Assembly (NCBI GenBank): GCA_036985715.1
Contig: BTQE01000003.1
Location: forward strand, 1-64,000
Length of the DNA stretch: 64,000 nucleotides
DNA from: SMXL01 sp036985715
GTDB taxonomy: Bacteria; Bacteroidota; Rhodothermia; Rhodothermales; UBA10348
Direction of reading: 5' to 3'
Below are positions 32,633-41,355 of this stretch, piece after piece; position 1 is the stretch's first letter, and the number at the start of each line of letters is the position of its first letter. The position numbers and the translations under genes are program-made. A model generated the notes under the pieces. The model searched no databases. It was not told the origin of the DNA and worked only from the letters and a program-made list of their open reading frames with translations.

Positions 32633-33871
32633 ATGTTGCAGGCATTTAAGAATAATCTCTATAAAAAAATCGTTGCCCAATTTCCGGAACAGGAGTTTTA
32701 CACGAGTGCGCATCTGAGTGGAACACAGATGCCGGTCGACGTCGGACATTTCGTTTCTCAAGCGCTCTCCAGACGTACCACGCTCGAAGCCAGGGATTTG
32801 ATCACGTGCTCCTCACCCTGGATTGATTTTGATTCGGAATCCACTCGGAAAACAGTCGATGACTTCGTGGCTCAACTCGGACAGCAGGGAAGATTCCCCA
32901 GGTTCGAACTGGAGAAAGCCTTAGATCGTGCCGTCGGCTTTTGTAGTCAATACGTCCTTCAACCTGTGGCCACTGTAACGGCTTTCGCCGTCTCCGATCG
33001 TGAACGGGAGAATTCTTTTTCTGATGTACGGCGCCGAGCTGGATATTTCCTGTACCACGGGTCGGTTCTCGAGTCGCTCGAGAATTTATTGAACCGGGCG
33101 GATGAAAATCAGATTACGCGAGCAGATGTTGAATCCCAACTCCGAAAGGATGCCACTGAGAAAGCGAAAGATCTCGACGCGGATGGCTGGCTTCGCCTGA
33201 TGGATCCAATATTGAAAACGTATCGAATCGCGTACCCCGAAACAGCAGACATTCCCGTTCAGATGATTCAAGCGTTTCTGGAGGAGAGAGGCGCAAGCGG
33301 ACTCTCAGAGGCATTGGCATCTACAGCCGAGGCCACGGAAGGTCTTCTCTCTGCCGACGACCTGGCAAGCGAAATCCGAACGTTTTTGGAGCCTGCCGTC
33401 GCGGCATCCGAACTGTCTGCACAAGTTCCACCGGAGAGTAACGTACTACCTCTTTGGAAACAGTTCACGAAAGTCGAACAGCCCGGCTCGGATGATCCCT
33501 CGGATGGTCAGAAGCGCGAACGACCGCACGAGCCACTCTGGAAAACCTACCAGCAGGAATCGTCTACTTCCGGAGTCGTGACGCAAAACGAGATGCGGAA
33601 CGAGGCGAAAAGTAAGCCGTCAAGACCCGGTGAGGACTCGGTCCTCGGAGATGCCATCCAATACCGCGACCGCTTCATCGGTGAGCTATTCGGGAGTGAT
33701 CCAGCTGCGTTCGAGCAGACCATGGATCGACTATCGTCGATTCGGTCGTGGGATGAAGCATCGCAAATTCTCACATTGGAAGTCTTTCGCAAGTACCGGA
33801 TAGATATATACGGCGAGACGGCGGTTCTCTTTACGAACGCCATCGAGCAGCAGGTCAAGCAGCACAGTTAG
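32633..33871 (+). CDS. Hypothetical protein with doubled PLWK motif, 412 aa
   Basis: I do not recognise this soluble protein. Residues about 1-130 and 140-260 are mostly helical, with no signal or membrane segment. A linker at about 280-310 carries two copies of a short linear motif, PLWKQF and PLWKTY, about 30 residues apart in a Pro/Ser/Asp-rich setting that looks disordered. A compact C-terminal helical piece (about 340-412) follows. Such repeated motifs often dock onto a partner protein. It is followed 70 bp later by the acyl-CoA carboxylase gene. Confidence 0.65.
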   Translation: MLQAFKNNLYKKIVAQFPEQEFYTSAHLSGTQMPVDVGHFVSQALSRRTTLEARDLITCSSPWIDFDSESTRKTVDDFVAQLGQQGRFPRFELEKALDRAVGFCSQYVLQPVATVTAFAVSDRERENSFSDVRRRAGYFLYHGSVLESLENLLNRADENQITRADVESQLRKDATEKAKDLDADGWLRLMDPILKTYRIAYPETADIPVQMIQAFLEERGASGLSEALASTAEATEGLLSADDLASEIRTFLEPAVAASELSAQVPPESNVLPLWKQFTKVEQPGSDDPSDGQKRERPHEPLWKTYQQESSTSGVVTQNEMRNEAKSKPSRPGEDSVLGDAIQYRDRFIGELFGSDPAAFEQTMDRLSSIRSWDEASQILTLEVFRKYRIDIYGETAVLFTNAIEQQVKQHS

Positions 33872-33941
33872 CTCCTGCGTACCTTGATATAGCCGTCCAT
33901 TCGAGGCTGATTGTCACATTTTTCAGGTTCATCGGGAAAGT

Positions 33942-35516
33942 ATGAGCTCCGACAATTCCGAACAGTCAGGTTTCAAAGATCGATTTAGGGATCTCGAAGA
34001 TCGTCGAAATCAAGCACGCCAGGGTGGCGGAAAAGAACGTCTTGCCAGGCAGCGCGAGTTGGGTAAGTTGACCGCGCGCGAACGGATCGAAATCCTTTTG
34101 GACGACAACTCATTTCAGGAGTTGGGAATGTTTGTTCGGCACCAGACGAAAGAATTCGACCTCGAAGACAATCGCCCGTACGGCGATGGTGTCGTAACCG
34201 GATATGGAAAGGTCGACGGGCGTCTGGTTTATGTTTACAGCCAGGATTTCACCGTTTTCGGGGGTTCACTCGGTAATGCCCATGCACAGAAAATCGTGAA
34301 GATCATGAACCTGGCGCTCGAAAACGGAGCGCCGATTATTGGTCTAAATGATTCTGGCGGCGCACGGATTCAGGAAGGCGTTGTTTCTCTCGGGGGCTAC
34401 GCGGATATCTTCCTCCTCAATACACTCGCCTCCGGTGTCATTCCCCAGATTTCTGGTGTCATGGGCCCCTGTGCCGGCGGTGCGGTGTACAGCCCCGCTA
34501 TTACAGATTTCGTATTCATGGTCGAAAAGACGAGCTATATGTTCGTAACAGGCCCCAATGTGGTGAAAACGGTCACGCATGAGGAAGTCACGCTCGAGGA
34601 ACTGGGAGGCGCCGAAACCCACGCTACCAAGAGCGGTGTAGCCCATACGACCTGTTCAAACGATGCTGATTGTTTGCTTCAAATTAGAGAACTGCTTTCT
34701 TATCTCCCTCAAAATTGCGAAGAACCACCTCCGTCGATTGAGGCACTGGATCCTGTCGATCGCCAGGATTCAGAGCTGGATTCGACCGTCCCGGAGAATC
34801 CGAATAAGCCGTATGGGATGCACACCGTGATAGAACGGATTGTCGACAACGGGAAGTTTTTTGAGATCCATGCCGATTTTGCCCCAAACATCATCGTCGG
34901 ATTTGCACGCCTTAATGGTCGGTCGGTAGGCGTAGTCGCAAACAATCCGTCAGTACTTGCAGGGGTTCTCGATATTAACTCATCCGTAAAGGGCGCGCGC
35001 TTTATCCGTTTCTGTGACGCATTCAATATTCCTCTCATCATACTCGAAGACGTGCCCGGCTTCATGCCTGGCACGGAGCAGGAGTGGAACGGTATTATTC
35101 GAAACGGTGCCAAACTTCTGTACGCTCTTTGCGAAGCGACCGTACCAAAAATAACGGTGATTACGCGGAAGGCGTACGGTGGAGCCTACGACGTGATGAA
35201 CTCCAAACACATACGCGGCGACCTGAATTACGCCTGGCCTACAGCAGAAATCGCCGTGATGGGTCCCAAGGGAGCAGTTGAGATCATATTTAAGCGTCAG
35301 ATTGCGGAAGCCGATGATCCTGAAGTAACCGCTGAGACATTCATCACCGAATACCGCAAAAACTTTGCAAATCCGTACGTTGCAGCCGAATATGGGTATA
35401 TAGACGATATCATTGAGCCTAGAAAGACCAGAGAAGTATTAATTCGCGGCCTGGAGATGCTCGAGAACAAAGTCGCCCACAATCCTCCCAGAAAGCACGG
35501 AAATATTCCCCTCTAG
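33942..35516 (+). CDS. pccB: Acyl-CoA carboxylase beta subunit (propionyl-CoA carboxylase type), 524 aa
   Basis: The carboxyltransferase subunit of a biotin-dependent acyl-CoA carboxylase, or of methylmalonyl-CoA decarboxylase, which has the same fold. N- and C-terminal crotonase halves are both complete: GKLTARERIEILLDD, QDFTVFGGSLGNAHAQK, NDSGGARIQEGV, GPCAGGAVYSPAITDF in the first; PNIIVGFARLNGRSVG, EDVPGFMPGTEQE, RKAYGGAYDVMNSK and AVMGPKGAVEIIF in the second. Length is normal. Propionyl-CoA carboxylation would feed propionate from branched-chain amino acids, methionine and threonine to succinyl-CoA, in keeping with amino-acid use. The biotin carboxylase subunit is not in this window. Confidence 0.92.
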   Translation: MSSDNSEQSGFKDRFRDLEDRRNQARQGGGKERLARQRELGKLTARERIEILLDDNSFQELGMFVRHQTKEFDLEDNRPYGDGVVTGYGKVDGRLVYVYSQDFTVFGGSLGNAHAQKIVKIMNLALENGAPIIGLNDSGGARIQEGVVSLGGYADIFLLNTLASGVIPQISGVMGPCAGGAVYSPAITDFVFMVEKTSYMFVTGPNVVKTVTHEEVTLEELGGAETHATKSGVAHTTCSNDADCLLQIRELLSYLPQNCEEPPPSIEALDPVDRQDSELDSTVPENPNKPYGMHTVIERIVDNGKFFEIHADFAPNIIVGFARLNGRSVGVVANNPSVLAGVLDINSSVKGARFIRFCDAFNIPLIILEDVPGFMPGTEQEWNGIIRNGAKLLYALCEATVPKITVITRKAYGGAYDVMNSKHIRGDLNYAWPTAEIAVMGPKGAVEIIFKRQIAEADDPEVTAETFITEYRKNFANPYVAAEYGYIDDIIEPRKTREVLIRGLEMLENKVAHNPPRKHGNIPL

Positions 35517-35607
35517 GAAAATCATGGTCGTTTTTACACCAACCAGGTACCTCTGACGTAAGAAACCTTCAATTACCGTTTACGTTTGGGCAACTCATTC
35601 TCTCTAT

Positions 35608-35630
35608 AAGGAGTCTCGATGGGCGACTAG
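35608..35630 (+). promoter_or_regulatory. Strong ribosome site followed by a three-codon open frame
   Basis: AAGGAG at 35608-35613, five bases of spacer, then ATG-GGC-GAC-TAG at 35619-35630. This is a better initiation signal than anything in front of the transglycosylase gene, whose TTG start lies 46 bases further on and in another frame. It could be a leader mini-cistron, or chance. Confidence 0.4.
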
Positions 35631-35676
35631 GTTTTCTCGAGCAGCAGTCATCATTCACAATCGAGCTTTCATCGTT

Positions 35677-37809
35677 TTGTTACGATCCCTTTTCCTTGCG
35701 GTACTGATTGCCGTAGTTCCGGCATCAAAGCCCGTACTGGCCTTTCAGACCCAGGAACCCCGTGTTCTCTCGCGGATGACGATCCTTCCGCCCGACCACT
35801 TGGAGCTCGAAGATGAGTTGTTCGCGGATTACGCGGCTCCGGACTCTCTGACTGAAGCCCAGCTGCTCGCTCGACTGGCGAGATTGTACGAGTTCCAGGC
35901 CGAAGTACTTGCAGCGATGGCTCTTGGCCAGGAGGACGACATATCGCCGCTACTGGAGGGCGCTCTTACGGACGTGTCTGAGCTTTTACGGCATCAATAT
36001 GTTCGCGAAGAACCGCGCTTCATGGAAGTCTATCAAGTCCTGGTGAGTGAATATGAGCGCCAATTCGGGATTTCCGACACCTTATTCCTGGCTTATGGTG
36101 ATATTTTCGACACGAGATCAGATGTGTTCACTGCGCTTGAGAAAGTTCGAAACCCACTCCTTGAGAATGTCTTCACCCCGGAGCTTCAGCCGCTTCAGAC
36201 CACCGTCCCCATGACCCTGAATCGTCTCGTGGAAAGCACCATGCAGACGCTTCTCAAGACACCGAATCGGCATCTCAATCGTTGGTTGGAACGGGCGGAC
36301 ACCTATTTCCCGATGATCGAAAGGATCTTCAGAGAAGAAGGGATTCCGGACGAGTTGAAATACCTGGCAATGATCGAGTCCGGTCTGAACCCGAAGGCGA
36401 GGAGCTGGGCCCGAGCCGTTGGCATGTGGCAGTTTATTGCCGGCACGGGGAGAGCCTACGGCCTTGAGATAAATGCGTGGGTTGATGAGAGAATGGATCC
36501 TGAGAAATCCACCCGCGCCGCCGCGAAGCACCTGAAAGATCTATACGCGCGATACGGCGACTGGCAGATCGCCCTGGCAGGTTATAATTGCAGTCCGCGG
36601 TGCGTCAAACGTGCGATTAACCGGTCCAAATCGGACGGAAACACGGTTCCGACGTATTGGGATATTTATCGATACCTGCCCCGAGAGACGAGAGGATACG
36701 TTCCGATGTACATCGCCACCTCTTTCATTATCTCAAATCCCAATGCGTTTGACTTGAAACAGGGTGAACCCGGTCCGGTTTATGAATATCAGCTTGTCCC
36801 GGTTCAGGGAATGTTATCGCTACGCGAAATCGCCGATCTGGCCGGGACCGATCTTTCGACGATGAGAGCACTCAATCCCAGTCTTCGACGCTCCACGCTA
36901 CCCCCGTCGACCGGACCATTTTATTTAAGAATTCCTGTTGGGACTGCGGATCAATTTTTCGCCGCCTACGACGCTCTCCCCGAGTCGGTCAAAAAACCGG
37001 CAGGAGAATACGTGGTTCGACGCGGAGATACGCTCGGTGAAATCGGAACGCGGTATGGTGTGAGTGTGTCGAGACTCATGCAGAAGAACGGACTCCGGAG
37101 CACTCGAATCCGGATTGGTCAGCGATTGATCGTGCCTTTATTCGATTATAGCCAGACACTCCCTGAAATTACCGACGCCACAGGAACACTGGTGCAATAC
37201 GGTCGGCGTTCAACGCGTCCAATCGTGTCAGCGGTTCGGTCACTAAGGTCGGCCGCTTCGACCTCTTCACGAATCGTTCCTGCAAGAACAACCTCTGGTC
37301 CTTCTCAATCGTCGACGTCCAATGTACCCAGTGGAAAAATCCGAACTGTTTACACCGTAAGACGCGGTGATACACTGGGTAAAATTGCCAGTCGGTTCAA
37401 GGTATCGGTTTCCCAACTCCAATCTTGGAACAATCTGCGCGGAACACGAATCATTTCGGGAGCAAGGCTATCGATTTTTACAGATCCGAGGCCGGCACCG
37501 ACTTCGGGACAGAATACCTACGTTGTAAAATCCGGTGACACGTTGTCGAAAATCGCTGCTCGGCACGGAGTCACCGTCACGAATCTCCGCCAGTGGAATG
37601 GAATAGCCGGTTCCAGGATTCGGATAGGACAGCGACTCAATATTCGCTCTACGTCGGGATCCGAAATAGTAACCCATACCGTCCGTAGAGGGGACACGCT
37701 CATCGGCATCGCAAGCCGATATGCCGTAACAGTCGCAAAGATTAAGAAATGGAATGCGCTTCGGGGTAACACGATTCGCGTGGGGCAGAAGCTGAGCATC
37801 TTTCGATAG
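35677..37809 (+). CDS. mltD: MltD-like membrane-bound lytic murein transglycosylase with LysM repeats, 710 aa
   Basis: A peptidoglycan lytic transglycosylase. A signal peptide (FLAVLIAVVPASKPVLAF) follows a TTG start at 35677. Residues about 205-330 form the SLT domain with the catalytic Glu in LKYLAMIESGLNPKARS and the family motifs GMWQFIAGTGRAYGL and WQIALAGYNCSP. Behind it come one degenerate LysM-like repeat and four good LysM domains (each beginning YVVRRGDTLGEI, YTVRRGDTLGKI, YVVKSGDTLSKI or HTVRRGDTLIGI) that bind glycan chains, the last three packed at the C-terminus. A Ser/Thr-rich linker separates LysM 1 and 2. The sigma-factor operon follows. Confidence 0.92.
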   Translation: MLRSLFLAVLIAVVPASKPVLAFQTQEPRVLSRMTILPPDHLELEDELFADYAAPDSLTEAQLLARLARLYEFQAEVLAAMALGQEDDISPLLEGALTDVSELLRHQYVREEPRFMEVYQVLVSEYERQFGISDTLFLAYGDIFDTRSDVFTALEKVRNPLLENVFTPELQPLQTTVPMTLNRLVESTMQTLLKTPNRHLNRWLERADTYFPMIERIFREEGIPDELKYLAMIESGLNPKARSWARAVGMWQFIAGTGRAYGLEINAWVDERMDPEKSTRAAAKHLKDLYARYGDWQIALAGYNCSPRCVKRAINRSKSDGNTVPTYWDIYRYLPRETRGYVPMYIATSFIISNPNAFDLKQGEPGPVYEYQLVPVQGMLSLREIADLAGTDLSTMRALNPSLRRSTLPPSTGPFYLRIPVGTADQFFAAYDALPESVKKPAGEYVVRRGDTLGEIGTRYGVSVSRLMQKNGLRSTRIRIGQRLIVPLFDYSQTLPEITDATGTLVQYGRRSTRPIVSAVRSLRSAASTSSRIVPARTTSGPSQSSTSNVPSGKIRTVYTVRRGDTLGKIASRFKVSVSQLQSWNNLRGTRIISGARLSIFTDPRPAPTSGQNTYVVKSGDTLSKIAARHGVTVTNLRQWNGIAGSRIRIGQRLNIRSTSGSEIVTHTVRRGDTLIGIASRYAVTVAKIKKWNALRGNTIRVGQKLSIFR

Positions 37810-37984
37810 ACTGCGTCTTCGGGCCCTTCGACGCTGCAACCGATCGCTCCAATTCTCGTCTACTACTCGCCTATGCAAGGACACTCGGCGTGTGAATCCA
37901 CCCGGTGTGCGATTTTTCCTTGGATGCAATAAATCTCGACACTGATGCGTTCATAGAGCGAACTGAACGTCAGACGACTGGAAG

Positions 37985-38629
37985 ATGGCTTTCCCGCAGC
38001 GGGTAGAAGACCGGATAAGTTTACTGAATCCATCGGATGAAGAACTGGTGTCGGCATACGTCGACCAGGGTGACGAACGTGCGTTCCGAATGCTGGTGGA
38101 GCGACACCAGGAAAGAGTATTTGGTTTTCTATACGGGATGGTTCGTGATCGAAGTGTTGCCAATGACCTTTTTCAGGAAACGTATATCCGAGTCATCTCA
38201 GCTCTTCAGAAACAACGGGCGTCGTACTCTCAACAGGGCCGATTTCTGGGCTGGGTGTTGAGAATAGCCAGGAACGCAGCACTCGACCATCTGCGCAGTA
38301 GAAAACGTTGGCAGGACGTGTCGACGACCGCTGACGACCTGGATACCTCTTTTTGGGATCGGCTTCCTGATAACGGACTTTCTTCTGATGTTGTGCTGCA
38401 CAACTCCGAGCAAGAGAGTTTCGTGCGAGAATGCATCGATGAACTACCTCCCGAACAGCGGGAAGTGTTGCTTCTGCGTCACGAAGCTGATTTGACGTTT
38501 AGAGAAATTGCAGAACTGACTGATTGTTCGATTAATACGGCACTTGGACGAATGCGATATGCCCTTCATAACCTGAGAGGCATCATTTCTTCGTCAGACA
38601 AAGTGGAATTATCAGAATTCGGTACCTGA
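37985..38629 (+). CDS. ECF-type RNA polymerase sigma factor, 214 aa
   Basis: A group 4 sigma factor. Region 2 spans about residues 20-95 (DERAFRMLVERHQERVFGFLYGMV, then NDLFQETYIRVISAL and FLGWVLRIARNAALDHLR), and region 4 about 140-200 with its helix-turn-helix (LPPEQREVLLLRHEADLTFREIAELTDCSINTALGRMRYAL). The length fits the family. The next gene encodes a single-pass anti-sigma-like protein 25 bp away, and two secreted paralogues follow, so I infer an envelope-responsive regulon. The promoter is not clear from sequence. Confidence 0.93.
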   Translation: MAFPQRVEDRISLLNPSDEELVSAYVDQGDERAFRMLVERHQERVFGFLYGMVRDRSVANDLFQETYIRVISALQKQRASYSQQGRFLGWVLRIARNAALDHLRSRKRWQDVSTTADDLDTSFWDRLPDNGLSSDVVLHNSEQESFVRECIDELPPEQREVLLLRHEADLTFREIAELTDCSINTALGRMRYALHNLRGIISSSDKVELSEFGT

Positions 38630-38654
38630 CCGAAGGAAGAAACGGTAGACCGTT

Positions 38655-39293
38655 ATGGAAGAAAAAAAGAGTATTCTACTCCATCTTTACGGAGAAAAAG
38701 ACGCGGAAGGAGATCTGCGTTCTTTGTTGAAAGACGAAGAACTACAGAGTGAGCATCAAGCGCTGAGTGAGGTAAAATTTCATCTTGACCACCTGGGTCG
38801 GTCAAAACCAGATGCGACTAGCATTGATCGGGTTGTGGCGCACGCAGCAAGAGCGTCCGCGTCAACCGAAATTGGTGATCGACGGGGTGACCGACCTCCG
38901 TTGTGGCGTACAAGACCCATTCGAAAGGTTCTGATTCCTGCCATGTCTCTTGCTGCGGTGATTGTCATCGCTGTTTGGTTCGGATATTTTTCGTCTACGA
39001 CGGACGAGGCTCTACCCGCAAGCGCACAGATTGCAGCTGACGAAATGACTGCGGAAGCGGAATCATTGCTCCGCGCCAGACCCGTCGTTTCAGGCCACGC
39101 CGTCGTCAGCACTGGTCGCGCCACGGATCCACTCCTGGTCTGGAACTATGCAGAGTCTTTGAGAGAACTCTCAAGACGGATCGAAACTATGCGTCCAGCC
39201 GACGATCTGGATTGGGGAGCCCGATCGATCCCGTTGGAAACGCTACCCGGAGGTACGCAGCCAGGCATTCACCAGGCATCTTCACGGCGATAG
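38655..39293 (+). CDS. Anti-sigma-factor-like single-pass membrane protein, 212 aa
   Basis: A protein with a cytoplasmic N-terminal helical region (residues 1-50, EEKKSILLHLYGEKDAEGDL), a basic segment, one membrane helix at about residues 95-117 (VLIPAMSLAAVIVIAVWFGYF) and a periplasmic tail of about 95 residues. There is no His-x3-Cys-x2-Cys zinc motif, so it is not of the ZAS type. The topology and position right behind the ECF gene are typical for an anti-sigma factor. No sequence family is recognised, so this is a context call. Confidence 0.7.
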   Translation: MEEKKSILLHLYGEKDAEGDLRSLLKDEELQSEHQALSEVKFHLDHLGRSKPDATSIDRVVAHAARASASTEIGDRRGDRPPLWRTRPIRKVLIPAMSLAAVIVIAVWFGYFSSTTDEALPASAQIAADEMTAEAESLLRARPVVSGHAVVSTGRATDPLLVWNYAESLRELSRRIETMRPADDLDWGARSIPLETLPGGTQPGIHQASSRR

Positions 39294-39420
39294 TTGACTC
39301 AAGTATTTGAAAATTGGAGAAGGATATACGAACGGCAGACGATCAATCGTTTCTAAACAAATAGTAAAATTGATTTTAGGGCTCGACCCGTTAACTGATT
39401 AGGTCTCTGAACTAGGTAGA

Positions 39421-40332
39421 ATGATGAGAAAACGTACAATGTGGGTGCCGGCTTTCGCGTTCGCATACTTTTTGCTTGTGCAATCGTCCGTAAACGTACT
39501 CGCCCAGGAAACGATGCACGTGGTGACGATTGCAGACGGCAATGTTCTCATCGACGGAAAACAGGTTCCCACAAGCGAGCTTCCGCCTTCTCTAAAGATC
39601 CGCAATCGAGACCTTCGTTGGAGTTTTCAAGGTGATGCGCTCCTGGAGCTGAACGGTACGGTCTACCAGTTACTCGATGGAAAACTGGTAGAAGCGGACG
39701 ACGAAATTGCCAGAGACGGTCGTGTTGTAGTGTTCTTTCGCGATCCTGATGACGAGAATTCGATGGTTCGGGTCCTGACCAGAAATGAACGCCAGAGTTA
39801 CGACGTACATGGCCGCAACGAACCCTCTGGTGTCGTGATGGAGAATTACACGACGGCACTAAACGATAAGGCGAAAGAATTCGAGATTATTCGGAAGCAG
39901 ATAGCCGAAAAAAAAGGTGACCAAACGCTTATTCTGGCTGAAAAACTACAACTTCAGGCGGAAAATGCGGCACGGATCGCAATGTCATTCCCTCGCGTGG
40001 AATTTGAAAGCTACCTGAGTGGAATTCACGATCAGAATTTGAATCTGTACGGCGAGTTAGTCCGCGAACACGACATGGAGGAGAATACACACCGACTCGC
40101 CATGGAGGCCCGGGCCGCCGGTAATGCTGGTCAACGGCAGAAGATTATTGAAGAGCTTAGAAAACGACTCTACGAAGCGTTCGAGCTGAAACAGCAGAAT
40201 CGCGAACAGGAAATTGAACAGCTTGCAAGCAGGCTTCAGGAATTACGTGAAAAGCTAGGTCAACGCTCTGATCTCCGCCAACGGATTATTGAGAGTAGGC
40301 TGAAGGAACTCCTCGGCGAACTCGACTGGTAG
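39421..40332 (+). CDS. Secreted coiled-coil protein with LDW C-terminus, 303 aa (paralogue A)
   Basis: An exported protein: signal peptide MWVPAFAFAYFLLVQSSVNVLAQ (start ATG at 39421 or 39424). Residues about 30-70 hold a short beta motif (VTIADGNVLIDGKQVPTSEL) and residues about 140-300 a long charged helix likely to form a coiled coil (KLQLQAENAARIAMSF, then EIEQLASRLQELREKLGQR). It ends in GELDW. The next gene has the same order: signal, DGKVYVNGEVVKEL, helix, TLDW end. No known domain. Position behind the sigma and anti-sigma genes suggests a target or modulator of that system. Confidence 0.75.
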   Translation: MMRKRTMWVPAFAFAYFLLVQSSVNVLAQETMHVVTIADGNVLIDGKQVPTSELPPSLKIRNRDLRWSFQGDALLELNGTVYQLLDGKLVEADDEIARDGRVVVFFRDPDDENSMVRVLTRNERQSYDVHGRNEPSGVVMENYTTALNDKAKEFEIIRKQIAEKKGDQTLILAEKLQLQAENAARIAMSFPRVEFESYLSGIHDQNLNLYGELVREHDMEENTHRLAMEARAAGNAGQRQKIIEELRKRLYEAFELKQQNREQEIEQLASRLQELREKLGQRSDLRQRIIESRLKELLGELDW

Positions 40333-40360
40333 ATCAAAACGACTATTACTGAACAAATAC

Positions 40361-41101
40361 ATGCACGATTTAAGCACAATGACTAATAAACTGACACACG
40401 CCGCCAGAGTACTTGGTGCACTCGCGCTACTCGTACTGCTGGCATTCCCCGCGAGAGCCCAGGAATCCGAGGAGATCGATGTGAATCGCATCGAAGTCAA
40501 AGATGGAAAGGTCTACGTAAACGGCGAAGTAGTGAAAGAGCTCGACAACAAGGATCTGCCGATCCGTTTCTCCAAAGACGGGGATCATGGGTTTGCGTTT
40601 TTCCGTGGAGATGGAGAAGGTGGTTTCGGAAACTTTGCTTTTCGATCACCGCGCCTGTTGAAATCTCTGGACAACGAACCGTTTGCCGTTTGGGAAGGCG
40701 ACGACCTTCGCCATGAAATGAATGATTTCGACTTCTCGATGGAATTGGAGCCGCTTCACGAGAGCTTTGAAGTGATGACGGACGGGACATTTGGATCTTT
40801 TATGATAGGATCCGGAAGCAACGGTGAGATTCGAAAGCTGGAGAGAAAATCTCGAGAACTTGCCCGGAAGATTCGGCGGTCGGAAAACGGAGAAAATGCC
40901 GAGCTCAATGAAGAACTTGAAGCTCTCGTCAATCAGATATTTGACCTGAAGCTCGAAGCCCAGCAGGAACGTATCAGCAAAATCTCGGCTGACCTCGAAC
41001 AGCTTCGTCAGCAGGTCCAGGAACGCAGCGCCTCTCGCGATCAAATTGTTCAGCGGCGCCTGAGCCAACTCCGGGGGGAACGAGATACGCTCGATTGGTA
41101 A
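40361..41101 (+). CDS. Secreted coiled-coil protein with LDW C-terminus, 246 aa (paralogue B)
   Basis: Shorter paralogue of the preceding protein. Signal peptide with cleavage after PARAQ; ATG at 40361 or 40379. A beta motif (RIEVKDGKVYVNGEVVKEL) at about residues 44-62 parallels VTIADGNVLIDGKQV of paralogue A. The middle is rich in Gly, Phe and Asp, and the C-terminal 90 residues form a charged helix (SKISADLEQLRQQVQERSAS) ending in DTLDW. It begins 28 bp after paralogue A and is followed by a strong terminator, so it closes the sigma-factor operon. Function unknown. Confidence 0.75.
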   Translation: MHDLSTMTNKLTHAARVLGALALLVLLAFPARAQESEEIDVNRIEVKDGKVYVNGEVVKELDNKDLPIRFSKDGDHGFAFFRGDGEGGFGNFAFRSPRLLKSLDNEPFAVWEGDDLRHEMNDFDFSMELEPLHESFEVMTDGTFGSFMIGSGSNGEIRKLERKSRELARKIRRSENGENAELNEELEALVNQIFDLKLEAQQERISKISADLEQLRQQVQERSASRDQIVQRRLSQLRGERDTLDW

Positions 41102-41159
41102 AATCGCTTAGCGAATGAATGAATAACCCGTGTTTGAATAAGCCGCAGTGTGCGGCCCG

Positions 41160-41195
41160 GCCCCGATGCGATTTTTGCATCGGGGCTCTTCTTTT
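41160..41195 (+). terminator. Rho-independent terminator
   Basis: Perfect 10-bp stem GCCCCGATGC / GCATCGGGGC with a 7-base loop (41160-41186), followed by CTCTTCTTTT. It stands 58 bp behind the stop of paralogue B and ends the sigma-factor operon. Confidence 0.9.
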
Positions 41196-41355
41196 CGAAG
41201 ACACGTCACTCGCCTGATAATTTGCTTCCCGGGCCAACTGAGACATTTATCACGGTTCTTTTTCGTCATGTCAAAATTTTACTACGTCCATTATCTGCCG
41301 ATACCTGTCCTGTAGATACCGCGCTGAACTCGACGACGTTTACGAGTTCGGACAT

